Positions 20,591-29,886 of a DNA stretch of 64,000 bases are shown here, piece by piece. This DNA comes from Lewinellaceae bacterium. Its GTDB lineage: Bacteria; Bacteroidota; Bacteroidia; Chitinophagales; Saprospiraceae. Made by a program: the position numbers and the translations under genes. Each line of letters starts with the position of its first letter. The first letter of the stretch is position 1. The stretch is from positions 396,001 to 460,000 of the forward strand of contig JACJYQ010000007.1 of assembly GCA_020636025.1 (NCBI GenBank), in the 5' to 3' direction. The notes below the pieces were generated by a model. That model was not told the DNA's origin and did not search any database. It worked only from the letters and a program-made list of their open reading frames with translations.

Positions 20591-21868
20591 ATGCTCCAAC
20601 TTAAAACGATACGCGACGAAAAAAGACGGATACTGAAAGGCCTTAGAAAAAGAAACTGGTCGGATGATCAACTCAAGATTGTTAATCAGGTGATTAAGCT
20701 GGATGAGGCCAGAAGAAGTGGGCAAAAAGCCGTTGATGATTTACTTGCCGAACAAAACAAAATGGCCAAGCAGATCGGTCAGTTGATGGCTCAGGGCAAA
20801 AAAGAGGAAGCGGAGACAATGAAAACGATCGTTGCTGGTTACAAGGAACAGTCAAAGGCCCTGGAAGAGCAACAACGTCAAATTCAAGCAGACCTTGATG
20901 AACTCCTGTACAGCATCCCAAATTGCCCGCATTCAAGTGTGCCCGCCGGTAAAACACCGGAGGATAATACGGTGGCAAAGGACTGGGATAAGCCATTTCC
21001 CGAACTTCCGGCAGACGCCCTGGCTCACTGGGATCTCGGTAAAAAATACAACCTTTTCGACCTTGAACTTGGTGTTAAATTGACAGGTGCCGGTTTTCCT
21101 GTGTACCGTGGCAAGGGTGCCAGGCTGCAGAGAGCTTTGATCCAGTTTTTCCTCGATGAAGCAGGTAAGGCTGGCTTTGAGGAGATTATTCCACCACATT
21201 TGGTAAATGAAGACTCTGCCCGAGGCACAGGTCAATTGCCTGATAAAGAAGGGCAGATGTATCACTGCACCGAGGATAACCTGTATCTGATACCCACTGC
21301 GGAAGTTCCGGTTACCAACATTGTCAGAGACGATATTCTCGCTGAGAAAGATTTTCCTATCAAGATGACTGCCTACACCCCGTGTTTTAGAAGGGAAGCA
21401 GGCGCGTGGGGCGCCCACGTACGTGGCCTGAATCGCGTTCACCAGTTTGACAAGGTTGAGATCGTGGTAATAGAGCATCCGGACAAATCTTACAAAACCC
21501 TGCAATCCATGCTTCGACATGTTGAAAAACTGATGAAGAAACTGGAATTGCCTTATCGCATCCTGTTGCTGTGCGGCGGTGATATGGGTTTTGCATCTGC
21601 GAAAACATATGATTTTGAAGTGTGGTCTGCTGCACAGAAACGCTGGCTGGAAGTAAGCTCTGTGTCTAATTTTGAGACTTATCAAACCAACCGTTTGAAG
21701 ACTCGTTACAAAGATGCAAATGGTCAAACCCAATTGGCCCACTCATTAAATGGTTCGGCCATGGCTCTTGCCAGAATCGTGGCAGCTTTGCTGGAAAACA
21801 ACCAAACAGCTGAAGGTATTGCGATCCCTAAGGCTTTGTGGAAGTATACGGGCTTCAAAATGATCTGA
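20591..21868 (+). CDS. serS: Serine--tRNA ligase
   Basis: Class II aminoacyl-tRNA synthetase that charges tRNA-Ser with serine. The N-terminal ~110 residues form the antiparallel coiled-coil tRNA arm. The catalytic core shows motif 1 (FFLDEAGKAGFEEIIPP, about 186-205), motif 2 (FRREAGAWGAHVRG and RVHQFDKVE, about 264-290) and motif 3 (NGSAMALARIVAALLEN from residue 387). TAEVP, the serine-binding region, is also present. The 425-residue length is normal. The ATG at 20591 gives the standard MLQLKTIRDE start; upstream codons in frame look non-coding. Confidence 0.96.
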   Translation: MLQLKTIRDEKRRILKGLRKRNWSDDQLKIVNQVIKLDEARRSGQKAVDDLLAEQNKMAKQIGQLMAQGKKEEAETMKTIVAGYKEQSKALEEQQRQIQADLDELLYSIPNCPHSSVPAGKTPEDNTVAKDWDKPFPELPADALAHWDLGKKYNLFDLELGVKLTGAGFPVYRGKGARLQRALIQFFLDEAGKAGFEEIIPPHLVNEDSARGTGQLPDKEGQMYHCTEDNLYLIPTAEVPVTNIVRDDILAEKDFPIKMTAYTPCFRREAGAWGAHVRGLNRVHQFDKVEIVVIEHPDKSYKTLQSMLRHVEKLMKKLELPYRILLLCGGDMGFASAKTYDFEVWSAAQKRWLEVSSVSNFETYQTNRLKTRYKDANGQTQLAHSLNGSAMALARIVAALLENNQTAEGIAIPKALWKYTGFKMI

Positions 21869-21970
21869 TCATTTCTGTAACCTGAACCTGCCCTTTTAGT
21901 GTCGAAAAAACACTCGCCGATAAATGATCTAAGTTTATCGAATAATTAAGTTTATTTTATAAACCAAATT

Positions 21971-21978
21971 TATATTTG
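21971..21978 (+). promoter_or_regulatory. Candidate -7 element (TATATTTG) of the TonB receptor gene
   Basis: This fits the Bacteroidota TAnnTTTG consensus exactly but ends only 4 bp before the ATG at 21983, so transcription would begin at or just inside the start codon. No convincing -33 element is seen. Confidence 0.35.
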
Positions 21979-21982
21979 TCCA

Positions 21983-24157
21983 ATGAAAAGACAAATACTT
22001 ACCCTCCTGTTGACGGGCATTAGTGCCATGGTACTAGCCCAGACAACCCTGGTAAAAGGTATTGTTACAGACAAATCGAAGCAAGCACTTATCGGTGCCA
22101 ACGTGTTTTTACAAGACACCTACGATGGCGCCACCACGGATGCCGAAGGGAGATTTCAGTTTGAGACTGAGGAGACAGGTGAACAGGTGCTTCAGGTGAA
22201 CTATCTTGGGTATGACTCTCTGGTTCAGCAACTTATGCTCAATGGCGAAGCTCAGGATCTGAACCTGGTGATGCGCGAAAGTTTCAACGAACTGAAAGTC
22301 GTGGTGATCTCAGCCGGTGCGTTTGAAGCGAGTGATGAGAAAAAGACGACGGTTTTAAAACCTCTTGACATAGTAACAACTGCCTCCGCGGGTGGTGATA
22401 CCTATGGCGCTCTGAAAACATTACCCGGCGCGCAGGTTTCTTCGGGTGATGAAACGGGTTTATTTGTGCGCGGTGGTTCTGGTACAGAAGCACAGACGTT
22501 TATTGATGGTATGTTGGTGCGAACGCCATTTTCTACCAGCACACCGGATTTTGCAGCGAGGGGTCGTTTTAGCCCATTCCTGTTTAAAGGCACTATTTTC
22601 AGTACCGGAGGCTATTCTGCACAATACGGACAGGCTATGTCATCAGCGCTGGTTCTGGAAACACAGGATCTTCCGGATCGTTCGTCGGGTACATTTGGCT
22701 TGTCGAGTGTTGGATTGAATTACGGTCAACAAAAGCTGTGGAAAGAAAAACAACGCTCTCTAGGTGTGAGTATAAACTACGCAAACCTGGCGCCCTATTT
22801 CTGGATCGTAAAGCAGAAGCCAAACTTCACTAAAACCCCAAACGGATCCAATGTTGACCTTATTTTCCGCCAGAAAACGAAGCATAACGGCATGCTGAAA
22901 TTTTACGGGTATTACAGCAACGGTGGGGTAGGGTTTGAAACAACAGCACCGGACGGCGGTATTTTCGGATTTGATGTAAGCAACCACAACTTATACACCA
23001 ATCTAAACTGGAAAGGTCTGCTGCGAGATAAATGGAAACTGGCCATTGGTACATCCTATTCTCAGGACTGGAACAGAATTTCATCCTCTTATAATGTTGG
23101 ATTCATTAACCCGGATACATTCAAGGTTAATAACTCGCTCTTACAGGTGAGAGCGGTGGCTACCCGGTTTTTGGGACGCCTCACATCTTTACGGTTTGGG
23201 GTTGAAAATCTGTATTTTACTGATGGCTTTAAAAGCGATCGATTTGGCAATAGCGAGCTTTCCGACAACTATTCGGCACTTTTTGCTGAGTCTGATCTGT
23301 ATATAACTACACGCTTGGTCACGCGGCTGGGTTTAAGGGGTGAATACTCTACCTTGCTTGAAAAAGCCACCATTGCCCCGCGCGTCTCTTTGGCTTATAA
23401 ATTCGGAGATAACGATCAGGTGTCCTTTGCCTGGGGGCATTTTTATCAAAAAGGAGATAGTTTGCTGCGCTGGCAAACACAGTTCAACGGTCAGATCCCC
23501 GGATTTCAAAGAGCTGAGCATTATATCCTGAATTACCAGTACATCAAAAGCGATAGGACATTCCGGGTAGAGGGTTTTTACAAAAAGTACAAAGACCTGA
23601 TTACGACTGTTGACAAGCTTGGAAACGATGGTGATGGATATGCACAGGGCCTGGAATTGTTTTACCGGGATAAAAAAAGCATCCCCGGGTTTGATGTATG
23701 GCTGTCTTATTCCTGGCTGGACACGAAAAGGCGTTTTCAGTGGTACCCGGAATCTGCTCAGCCAACTTTTGCGGCAAATCACATTGCAACCTTGGTGGCT
23801 AAAAAGTTCTTTTTTAAACTCAGAACAAATGTGGGTATGTCCTACAGCTATTCTACCGGGCGACCCTATTTCAACCCGAATCGTCCGCTGGATGAATTCC
23901 TGTCAGACAAAACCCCGGCATATCAAAACCTTAGCCTTACTTTGAGCCACCTGACTACAATCGGCAAAGCATTTACCGTGATAGTATTGAATGTTTCAAA
24001 TATCTTGAATCAGGAGCAAATATTCAGCTACCGCTATTCCCCTGATGGAACCATGCGCACAGCCATTACACCGGCTGCCAGGCAGTTCTTTTTTGTAGGC
24101 GCATTTTTGAGTTGGGGAACCGACCGGCGTCAGGAAGTAATTGACAATCAGAATTAA
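21983..24157 (+). CDS. TonB-dependent receptor with carboxypeptidase-regulatory-like domain
   Basis: Outer-membrane transporter or receptor energised by TonB/ExbBD; the substrate cannot be told from sequence. A signal peptide (residues about 1-20, cleaved after VLAQ) is followed by a CarboxypepD_reg-like beta-sandwich (about 22-105), a plug domain with KTLPGAQ, a FVRGG-like motif and FIDGMLV (about 110-235), and an aromatic-rich barrel to the C-terminus. At 724 residues it is at the short end of the family and it has no SusD neighbour, which argues against a classical glycan-uptake locus. The next gene starts 37 bp downstream and is probably co-transcribed. Confidence 0.9.
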   Translation: MKRQILTLLLTGISAMVLAQTTLVKGIVTDKSKQALIGANVFLQDTYDGATTDAEGRFQFETEETGEQVLQVNYLGYDSLVQQLMLNGEAQDLNLVMRESFNELKVVVISAGAFEASDEKKTTVLKPLDIVTTASAGGDTYGALKTLPGAQVSSGDETGLFVRGGSGTEAQTFIDGMLVRTPFSTSTPDFAARGRFSPFLFKGTIFSTGGYSAQYGQAMSSALVLETQDLPDRSSGTFGLSSVGLNYGQQKLWKEKQRSLGVSINYANLAPYFWIVKQKPNFTKTPNGSNVDLIFRQKTKHNGMLKFYGYYSNGGVGFETTAPDGGIFGFDVSNHNLYTNLNWKGLLRDKWKLAIGTSYSQDWNRISSSYNVGFINPDTFKVNNSLLQVRAVATRFLGRLTSLRFGVENLYFTDGFKSDRFGNSELSDNYSALFAESDLYITTRLVTRLGLRGEYSTLLEKATIAPRVSLAYKFGDNDQVSFAWGHFYQKGDSLLRWQTQFNGQIPGFQRAEHYILNYQYIKSDRTFRVEGFYKKYKDLITTVDKLGNDGDGYAQGLELFYRDKKSIPGFDVWLSYSWLDTKRRFQWYPESAQPTFAANHIATLVAKKFFFKLRTNVGMSYSYSTGRPYFNPNRPLDEFLSDKTPAYQNLSLTLSHLTTIGKAFTVIVLNVSNILNQEQIFSYRYSPDGTMRTAITPAARQFFFVGAFLSWGTDRRQEVIDNQN

Positions 24158-24194
24158 ATCCACATAAATCCGATCATAACAAAACAACTTAACT

Positions 24195-24842
24195 ATGAAA
24201 AAAGCACTCTCTGTTCTCCTGTTGTTCGTCTTTGCAGTCTCCATGCAGGCCCAAACCACCAACAGCAAATTTGTAAAAGCCATGGAAAAAGCACTGGCAG
24301 TTCTGGACACGGCCACCACCTATGAGCACTGGCTTGATGCATCCAATAATTTTGAAAGGATTTCTTTGAAAGAAACCAAGGAATGGCTGCCGGCTTATTA
24401 CGTGGCTTTGTGCCAGACTATGGCATTCAATCTGTCAAAAGATGCTGAGAAACAGGAACTCTTCGCTAAAAAGGCGCAGGAGTTTGTGGATAAGGCCGAT
24501 AAACTTCAGCCCGATAATTCCGAGATATACGTATTAAAAAGCATGGTGTCTGGCTTGTTCATTCGAATCAATCCAATGGTAAACGGCCAGAAATACGGCC
24601 CGATCGCAGGTATGGAGTTGGAAAAAGGCATGAGCCTGGACCCTGAAAATCCACGCGGATATATGCAAAAAGGCATTTCGCTGTTTTTTACACCTGAGCA
24701 ATGGGGTGGTGACAAGGTCAAAGGGAAAGAGCTGATGGAAGAAGCCGAAAAGAAATTTGATACCTTTAAACCTGCCAGCACCATTCATCCTGCCTGGGGT
24801 AGAGAAATGAATGAAGCCATTTTGGAAATGGCGAATCAGTAA
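24195..24842 (+). CDS. Exported TPR-like protein, partner of the TonB receptor
   Basis: 215 residues with a signal peptide (about 1-20, ending MQAQ) and helical repeats like degenerate TPRs (AKKAQEFVDKADKLQPDN, MELEKGMSLDPENPRG). It probably sits in the periplasm. It resembles conserved Bacteroidota proteins of unknown function found beside TonB receptors, but I cannot name a family. The 37-bp gap after the receptor suggests one operon. Confidence 0.75.
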   Translation: MKKALSVLLLFVFAVSMQAQTTNSKFVKAMEKALAVLDTATTYEHWLDASNNFERISLKETKEWLPAYYVALCQTMAFNLSKDAEKQELFAKKAQEFVDKADKLQPDNSEIYVLKSMVSGLFIRINPMVNGQKYGPIAGMELEKGMSLDPENPRGYMQKGISLFFTPEQWGGDKVKGKELMEEAEKKFDTFKPASTIHPAWGREMNEAILEMANQ

Positions 24843-24964
24843 TGGCAGATGCAGAATTCGATGTATTTTTGTTGAAACCTTAAACATTCATTTTTGATGG
24901 ATGTTATTATCGGTTACTACATTAGATTTTCAAAAACCCAGGCGATACTTAAAAAGCTCAAACC

Positions 24965-25645
24965 ATGTTAATTATCATCAGTATTGTTTTCGCAGTCATT
25001 GGCTTTATCATAAGCAATGTTCTCAAAAGCAAATTCAAAAAATATTCACAAGTTGGATTGTCTAACGGCATGAGTGGCGCAGAAGTGGCGGCAGCCATGC
25101 TAAAGCACAGCCAGATCTATGACGTTCAGATCACTCAGGTAGAAGGACAGTTGACTGACCACTACAACCCGCAGACCAAAACGGTTAACCTTAGCCATGA
25201 TGTGTATTATGGCCGTTCTGTAGCGGCCGCTGCGGTTGCTGCGCACGAATGCGGGCATGCTGTTCAGCATGCCACTGCATATAGCTTCCTGCAAATGCGT
25301 TCGTCGCTTGTGCCGGTCGTAAGCATTGCGGCAAACCTGCAACAGTACGTATTCATGCTCGGATTTGTAGGAATCGGTATGTTCAAAAGTCCAATCTTTT
25401 TGATCATCGCATTGGTGCTTTTTGGCATTACCACGCTGTTCAGTTTGATTACCCTTCCAGTGGAATTTGATGCCAGCCATCGGGCGCTGGTTTGGCTCGA
25501 CAACAGCGGATTTGCCCGCGGCGCTGAGTATGACGGTGCAAAAGATGCCCTTACCTGGGCCGCCATGACCTACGTTTCAGCAGCTTTGGCAGCATTGGTG
25601 CAGTTTCTGTACTTGCTGTGGATGCTGGTTGGAAGTCGGGACTAA
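24965..25645 (+). CDS. Membrane zinc metallopeptidase, YugP type
   Basis: 226 residues resembling the Zn_peptidase_2 (YugP) family of neutral zinc metallopeptidases. An N-terminal membrane segment (about 1-22) is followed by the zinc site H94-E95-C-G-H98 inside AAHECGHAVQH, hydrophobic segments near 118-160, and a C-terminal segment near 200-222. The later conserved motif LPVEFDASHRAL contains a probable third zinc ligand (Glu). The physiological substrate of this family is not well known. The gene stands alone and is followed by a strong terminator. Confidence 0.88.
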   Translation: MLIIISIVFAVIGFIISNVLKSKFKKYSQVGLSNGMSGAEVAAAMLKHSQIYDVQITQVEGQLTDHYNPQTKTVNLSHDVYYGRSVAAAAVAAHECGHAVQHATAYSFLQMRSSLVPVVSIAANLQQYVFMLGFVGIGMFKSPIFLIIALVLFGITTLFSLITLPVEFDASHRALVWLDNSGFARGAEYDGAKDALTWAAMTYVSAALAALVQFLYLLWMLVGSRD

Positions 25646-25666
25646 TCCCAAAAAAGACATTTCAAC

Positions 25667-25697
25667 GCCTGTCCGAATAATTCGGGCAGGCTTTTTT
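25667..25697 (+). terminator. Rho-independent terminator after the zinc peptidase gene
   Basis: An 11-bp stem (25667-25677 with 25681-25691, one G.U pair), a 3-nt loop, then six T residues. Confidence 0.9.
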
Positions 25698-25759
25698 ATG
25701 TACATTCGTTTGGGATAGTCAATCACTTGTCTCGTAGTTTTACTGCTCAAATCCGGAAA

Positions 25760-26554
25760 ATGAAATTTAGCCAGACTATGTTATTCAGCGCTTTGTTGCT
25801 GGTTTCGATCGCGCAAAGCTGTGCAAATGGAGGAGCAGACAATACGCCTTTTAATGCACAAATTCTTCCGGCAGCATCCAAAATTACAGACGTTCGCATT
25901 ACCGATTTGAATTGCTGGGTGGAAAAAGATCAGTTTTGTGTGTGCGGCATCTGTGTGAATGAAAGTCCCAATTGGCAAAAGATCTGGTTACAAGGCTCAC
26001 CAATAAATGCGATGGGAGAGTCAGTCCGCATCCATGGTTCCAACGCTGCCATATTCCCCACATTTTCATCAGCGATAGCTCCCAGCGGCAGAACTTCTTT
26101 TTTAGCCTTTTGGCCTCTTAGTGACTTTGAAGGTCAACCTGATTCCTGTCACGTAACGGTAGCGGGTGCAACCCAAATGAGTGCCGGACCAGTATTATTG
26201 GTAGATCAAATCAGTGCTGTAAAAATGTTGGTACCTTCAAAACAGGATTCGAGTATACAAGAAGAGGTAGCCTTGCAGATTAATGCTGTTTTGAATAATC
26301 CTTTGTCCATGCAAGCGCAGCATCCGCGTCTGGAGTTGTTGCTTTTTGGCAAAGACAATCGTCTGTGGTTTACGACCATGCTTAATCCAGAGGACCCACA
26401 AACCAGGCAAATGATGGGTTTGGAACGAGAGGGACCAATGCAAGCCGGAGAAAAGCGTGGGGTAGGGGTATATGCTTTTTATGAAAGGCTTCCGAAAGCA
26501 TTACAGGAAACCAGGATTGGAAGAGTGGAAATGCTGGCCTTTGAGGAAAGGTGA
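25760..26554 (+). CDS. Putative exported lipoprotein of unknown function
   Basis: 264 residues from the ATG at 25760; a TTG at 25727 would add 11 residues ahead of the signal peptide and is disfavoured. The N-terminus is hydrophobic (about 7-21) and ends in IAQSC, a weak lipobox. The rest looks like one or two beta-rich domains with a CVCGIC cluster near residue 58. I recognise no family. A TACATTCG element at 25701-25708 could be its -7 promoter box. Confidence 0.7.
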   Translation: MKFSQTMLFSALLLVSIAQSCANGGADNTPFNAQILPAASKITDVRITDLNCWVEKDQFCVCGICVNESPNWQKIWLQGSPINAMGESVRIHGSNAAIFPTFSSAIAPSGRTSFLAFWPLSDFEGQPDSCHVTVAGATQMSAGPVLLVDQISAVKMLVPSKQDSSIQEEVALQINAVLNNPLSMQAQHPRLELLLFGKDNRLWFTTMLNPEDPQTRQMMGLEREGPMQAGEKRGVGVYAFYERLPKALQETRIGRVEMLAFEER

Positions 26555-26604
26555 GGTGTAGAACAGGAATATTATACAATAACAAATAAATATATCAGGA
26601 ACTA

Positions 26605-27291
26605 ATGATGGGTCAACTGAAACGTTTCATACTATCAATACTGAATTATATCCGCCACAAAAAATCATACTCACAAGATGGTGAGGATGTCGCATTACTT
26701 GGCTTTTACGAGGGAGTAAAGCACTATAAGGGGTTCTATGTTGACATTGGAGCGCATCATCCTGTGAGGTTTTCAAATACCCATTTGTTTTACAAACTAG
26801 GTTGGAGAGGTATTAATATTGACCCTACGCCAGGAAGTATGAAAGCATTCAGGTTTTGGCGCCTTCGGGACATCAATCTTGAGATTGGTATTGGCGCACA
26901 AAATGATACATTGAAATTTTTCTGCTTTAATGATCCTGCGCTGAACACATTTGACGCACAGGTTGCTCAGCAACGCAATACTGGTAAACCATACAAGGTA
27001 ATCCGTGAAGTTGAAATACCGATTCGGCCCTTGATAGATGTTTTAATTGAACATCTTCCTAAAGGACAGGTGATAGATTTTATTTCGATTGATGTTGAAG
27101 GTTTGGATCTGGAAGTACTTCAATCTAATGACTGGCAGAAGTGGAGTCCGAAATTCGTGCTGGTTGAGGATCATGAGTTCCAGATAGAGCAGTTGGAAAA
27201 ATCCAAAATTTATGTATTTTTGAAAAGCCAGGGTTACCGTATTTCAGCGGTTCTGAAAAGGACTATCATCTATCAGAAAATCGTTAACTAA
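26605..27291 (+). CDS. FkbM family methyltransferase
   Basis: 228 residues with the FkbM (Methyltransf_21) layout: an N-terminal YSQDGEDVALLGFY segment, SAM-binding motif FYVDIGAHHPVRFSN (about 46-60), the acidic second strand GINIDP, and the FISIDVEGLDLEVLQS motif (about 166-181) typical of the family. Members methylate hydroxyls of small molecules or glycans; the substrate here is unknown. It lies just before three T9SS cargo genes (16 bp to the next start), so a role in a surface glycan is possible but inferred. No signal peptide; cytoplasmic. Confidence 0.88.
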   Translation: MMGQLKRFILSILNYIRHKKSYSQDGEDVALLGFYEGVKHYKGFYVDIGAHHPVRFSNTHLFYKLGWRGINIDPTPGSMKAFRFWRLRDINLEIGIGAQNDTLKFFCFNDPALNTFDAQVAQQRNTGKPYKVIREVEIPIRPLIDVLIEHLPKGQVIDFISIDVEGLDLEVLQSNDWQKWSPKFVLVEDHEFQIEQLEKSKIYVFLKSQGYRISAVLKRTIIYQKIVN

Positions 27292-27307
27292 CCAAAACCT
27301 ATCAATT

Positions 27308-29749
27308 ATGCCCCAGATTACCCTTCGAAACCTGTTTATTCCTTTTTTTCTATTCTATTTCATCGTTTCAGTTTCTGCACAAAAGGATACTGAATTTTGG
27401 TTTGTAGCACCCGAAATTAGTCAGGGGAACTACGATTACGACCGCCCGGTTGCTTTTTGGATGTCAACTTATGACGCACCCGCGACAATTGTGATTTCTC
27501 AACCGGCTAATTCGGCTTTTGTCCCCCAAACGCTGGTTCTACCGGCTAATACGAGCGGTAATATTACTTTCCCTCCTTTTTTCGGTTTCGTGGAGAATAC
27601 ACCTGCCAATACGGTTTTAAATCATGGTTTTTTTCTAAAGTCGACTGCCCCTATATCGGTTTATTATGAAGTTATCGGAGGCCTAAAATCAAATCCTGAT
27701 ATTTTCGCTTTAAAGGGTAAAAATGCCCTTGGCAACTCTTTTTACATACCTATACAAAATAAAATTTCCAATCCCAATACCCACTTTCCTCTTCCACATG
27801 CTGCATTTGACATTGTCGCAACAGAGAATAATACTACTGTAAATATTACGCCTTCGAAGCCAATAGTTGGACATGCCGCAGGGTTCCCGTTTTCAATTGT
27901 GTTGAATAAAGGTCAAACCTATTCTGCCCAGGCAGTTGGTCAATCAGCATCTGAACATCCATCCGGATCCTATGTGACATCTAACAAGCCAATTGCTATT
28001 ACCATTAAGGATGATTTGTTGTCTTCAGGAGATTTTTACGGAGGGTCTTGCAGGGATATGATTGGTGACCAAATAATTCCCGTAAAGAACCTTGGCTCAA
28101 AATATATAGTACAGAAGGGTATATTAAATACAACAGAGGATGCTTTTGTGGTTGGAACTGAACCCAATACTGAATTAAAAATTGACGGGATAATCAAAGG
28201 GTATATTGGCGGCGGACAAATATTTAATCTGCCGGTAAATAATGTACATTTTATCGAAGCATCGGCACCTGTATATGTATTGCAAATTACCGGTAATGGA
28301 TGTGAAATTGGAGGAGCCGTTCTGCCGCCATTGGACTGCAGTGGCTCTGAAACAGTTCGATTTGTACGATCCACAGATGAACCATTTTTTCTGTTTTTAA
28401 CTACTACTGCTGGCTTGGAGACAGGTTTTTTATTAAATGGAAATCCACTCCCATCGAATACTTTTCAGATAGTACCAGGCTCAAATGGGGAATTCGTGGC
28501 TGCTACATTTTTAATGTCACCTTTTCAGGTACCTGTTGGGTTTTCTTCCATTGTTGAAAATTCTTTGGGAGATTTTCAAATGGGTTTTCTGAATGGAGCA
28601 TCCTCTGCTACTGGTTGTAGATATGGCTATTTCTCAGATTTTGGCAACAATATTCAGGTGAAAGATACGGTCACTTTTTGCCAGGGAGAAAGCATAATGT
28701 CTCATGGGTTGGAAATTTCTACAAAGGGGTTTTATGAAGTAACGGTCCCAAATGCCGATGGCTGCGACACTCTTTTTGAAATTACTGCTATAGAGAACTC
28801 GTATAAGTTCATTCAGCAGTCAATATTCTTTTGCGTAGGAGATTCTGTCACTATACATGGCAATACTTACTCACAGGAACAGATTGTGGTGGATACAATC
28901 CATGCTAATCAAACGTGCGATACCATTGCCATTTATGCACTTCAATTTGCCGAGTTTATCCCACATGAACAAACGATCTATTTTTGTCCAGGAACAAGTG
29001 TCAGTATAAACAATGTTTCATACTCAGAGCCTTCAATAGTTAAGGATACCATTCTTTCACAATCCGGATGTGATACCCTTCGTACAATAAACTTACAATG
29101 GGCTTCTTTACCCACTATATTTCGTGATTTGACGATATGCGATGGTGAATCTATCATCATAAACGGTGTTCGATACTCTGGAGAGGGTGTAGTGACGGAT
29201 ACGATTATTTCTTCCGGTGAAGGTTGTGATACGATCCGGATAAATACCTTGTATCAAGATGTGCCGCAACCCTTCCTGCCTGCCGATACCGTTATTTGTT
29301 ATGAGGATGTAATATTGTTAAACAGCCCCTTTAATCAAACTTATTGGAACGGAACAGGACCATCAGAATCCTATTCAGTTAGAGAACCCGGACTGGTGAT
29401 TGCTCAGGTTGAAAATGAAAATGGCTGTATATGGAAGGATACTATTTTGATCAATAATTGCTGTAGTGATCATAATGTCTATGTCCCCAATATATTTTCT
29501 CCTAACGAGGATGGCATAAACGATGAATTTTGCTTGTACACTATAGACGCATGCTCTGATGTTCGCTTTCGGGTTTATGACCGCTGGGGCGAACTGGTGT
29601 TTGAGTCAAAAGGCGTAGATGATTGTTGGGACGGAACATTTAGAGGCAAGAGTATGGAGAATGGGGTTTATATCTGGGTTGCCCAGATATTCTCTGATAA
29701 ATCACAGTCAAGAGAAATATTAAAGGGTAGTGTAACACTAATCAGATAA
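27308..29749 (+). CDS. T9SS type B cargo protein with IgGFc-binding-like N-terminal domain
   Basis: 813 residues: a signal peptide (to about 24, VSAQ), a ~420-residue N-terminal beta domain beginning KDTEFWFVAPEI that resembles the bacterial IgGFc_binding N-terminal family, then four ~50-residue repeats with a CxGxS motif and a C-terminal CDT motif (nt about 28660-29270), and a gliding-motility-type C-terminal domain (CHU_C: NIFSPNEDGIND, YDRWGELVF, GVYIWV) that directs T9SS type B export. It is probably an adhesin. It begins 16 bp after the FkbM gene and is a paralogue of the next gene over the N-terminal domain. Confidence 0.88.
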   Translation: MPQITLRNLFIPFFLFYFIVSVSAQKDTEFWFVAPEISQGNYDYDRPVAFWMSTYDAPATIVISQPANSAFVPQTLVLPANTSGNITFPPFFGFVENTPANTVLNHGFFLKSTAPISVYYEVIGGLKSNPDIFALKGKNALGNSFYIPIQNKISNPNTHFPLPHAAFDIVATENNTTVNITPSKPIVGHAAGFPFSIVLNKGQTYSAQAVGQSASEHPSGSYVTSNKPIAITIKDDLLSSGDFYGGSCRDMIGDQIIPVKNLGSKYIVQKGILNTTEDAFVVGTEPNTELKIDGIIKGYIGGGQIFNLPVNNVHFIEASAPVYVLQITGNGCEIGGAVLPPLDCSGSETVRFVRSTDEPFFLFLTTTAGLETGFLLNGNPLPSNTFQIVPGSNGEFVAATFLMSPFQVPVGFSSIVENSLGDFQMGFLNGASSATGCRYGYFSDFGNNIQVKDTVTFCQGESIMSHGLEISTKGFYEVTVPNADGCDTLFEITAIENSYKFIQQSIFFCVGDSVTIHGNTYSQEQIVVDTIHANQTCDTIAIYALQFAEFIPHEQTIYFCPGTSVSINNVSYSEPSIVKDTILSQSGCDTLRTINLQWASLPTIFRDLTICDGESIIINGVRYSGEGVVTDTIISSGEGCDTIRINTLYQDVPQPFLPADTVICYEDVILLNSPFNQTYWNGTGPSESYSVREPGLVIAQVENENGCIWKDTILINNCCSDHNVYVPNIFSPNEDGINDEFCLYTIDACSDVRFRVYDRWGELVFESKGVDDCWDGTFRGKSMENGVYIWVAQIFSDKSQSREILKGSVTLIR

Positions 29750-29886
29750 GGATGCTGTTGTAATAAAGTTTAATTCCTCAAAGTGCGGTCTGTGATCATG
29801 AAATTTTAGTGTCAGGTTTTGATGTAGGGTTTGTCTGTAAAATTCTTTAAGAAGTAGTACTTATTTTAATATAAAAAATTCAGCCC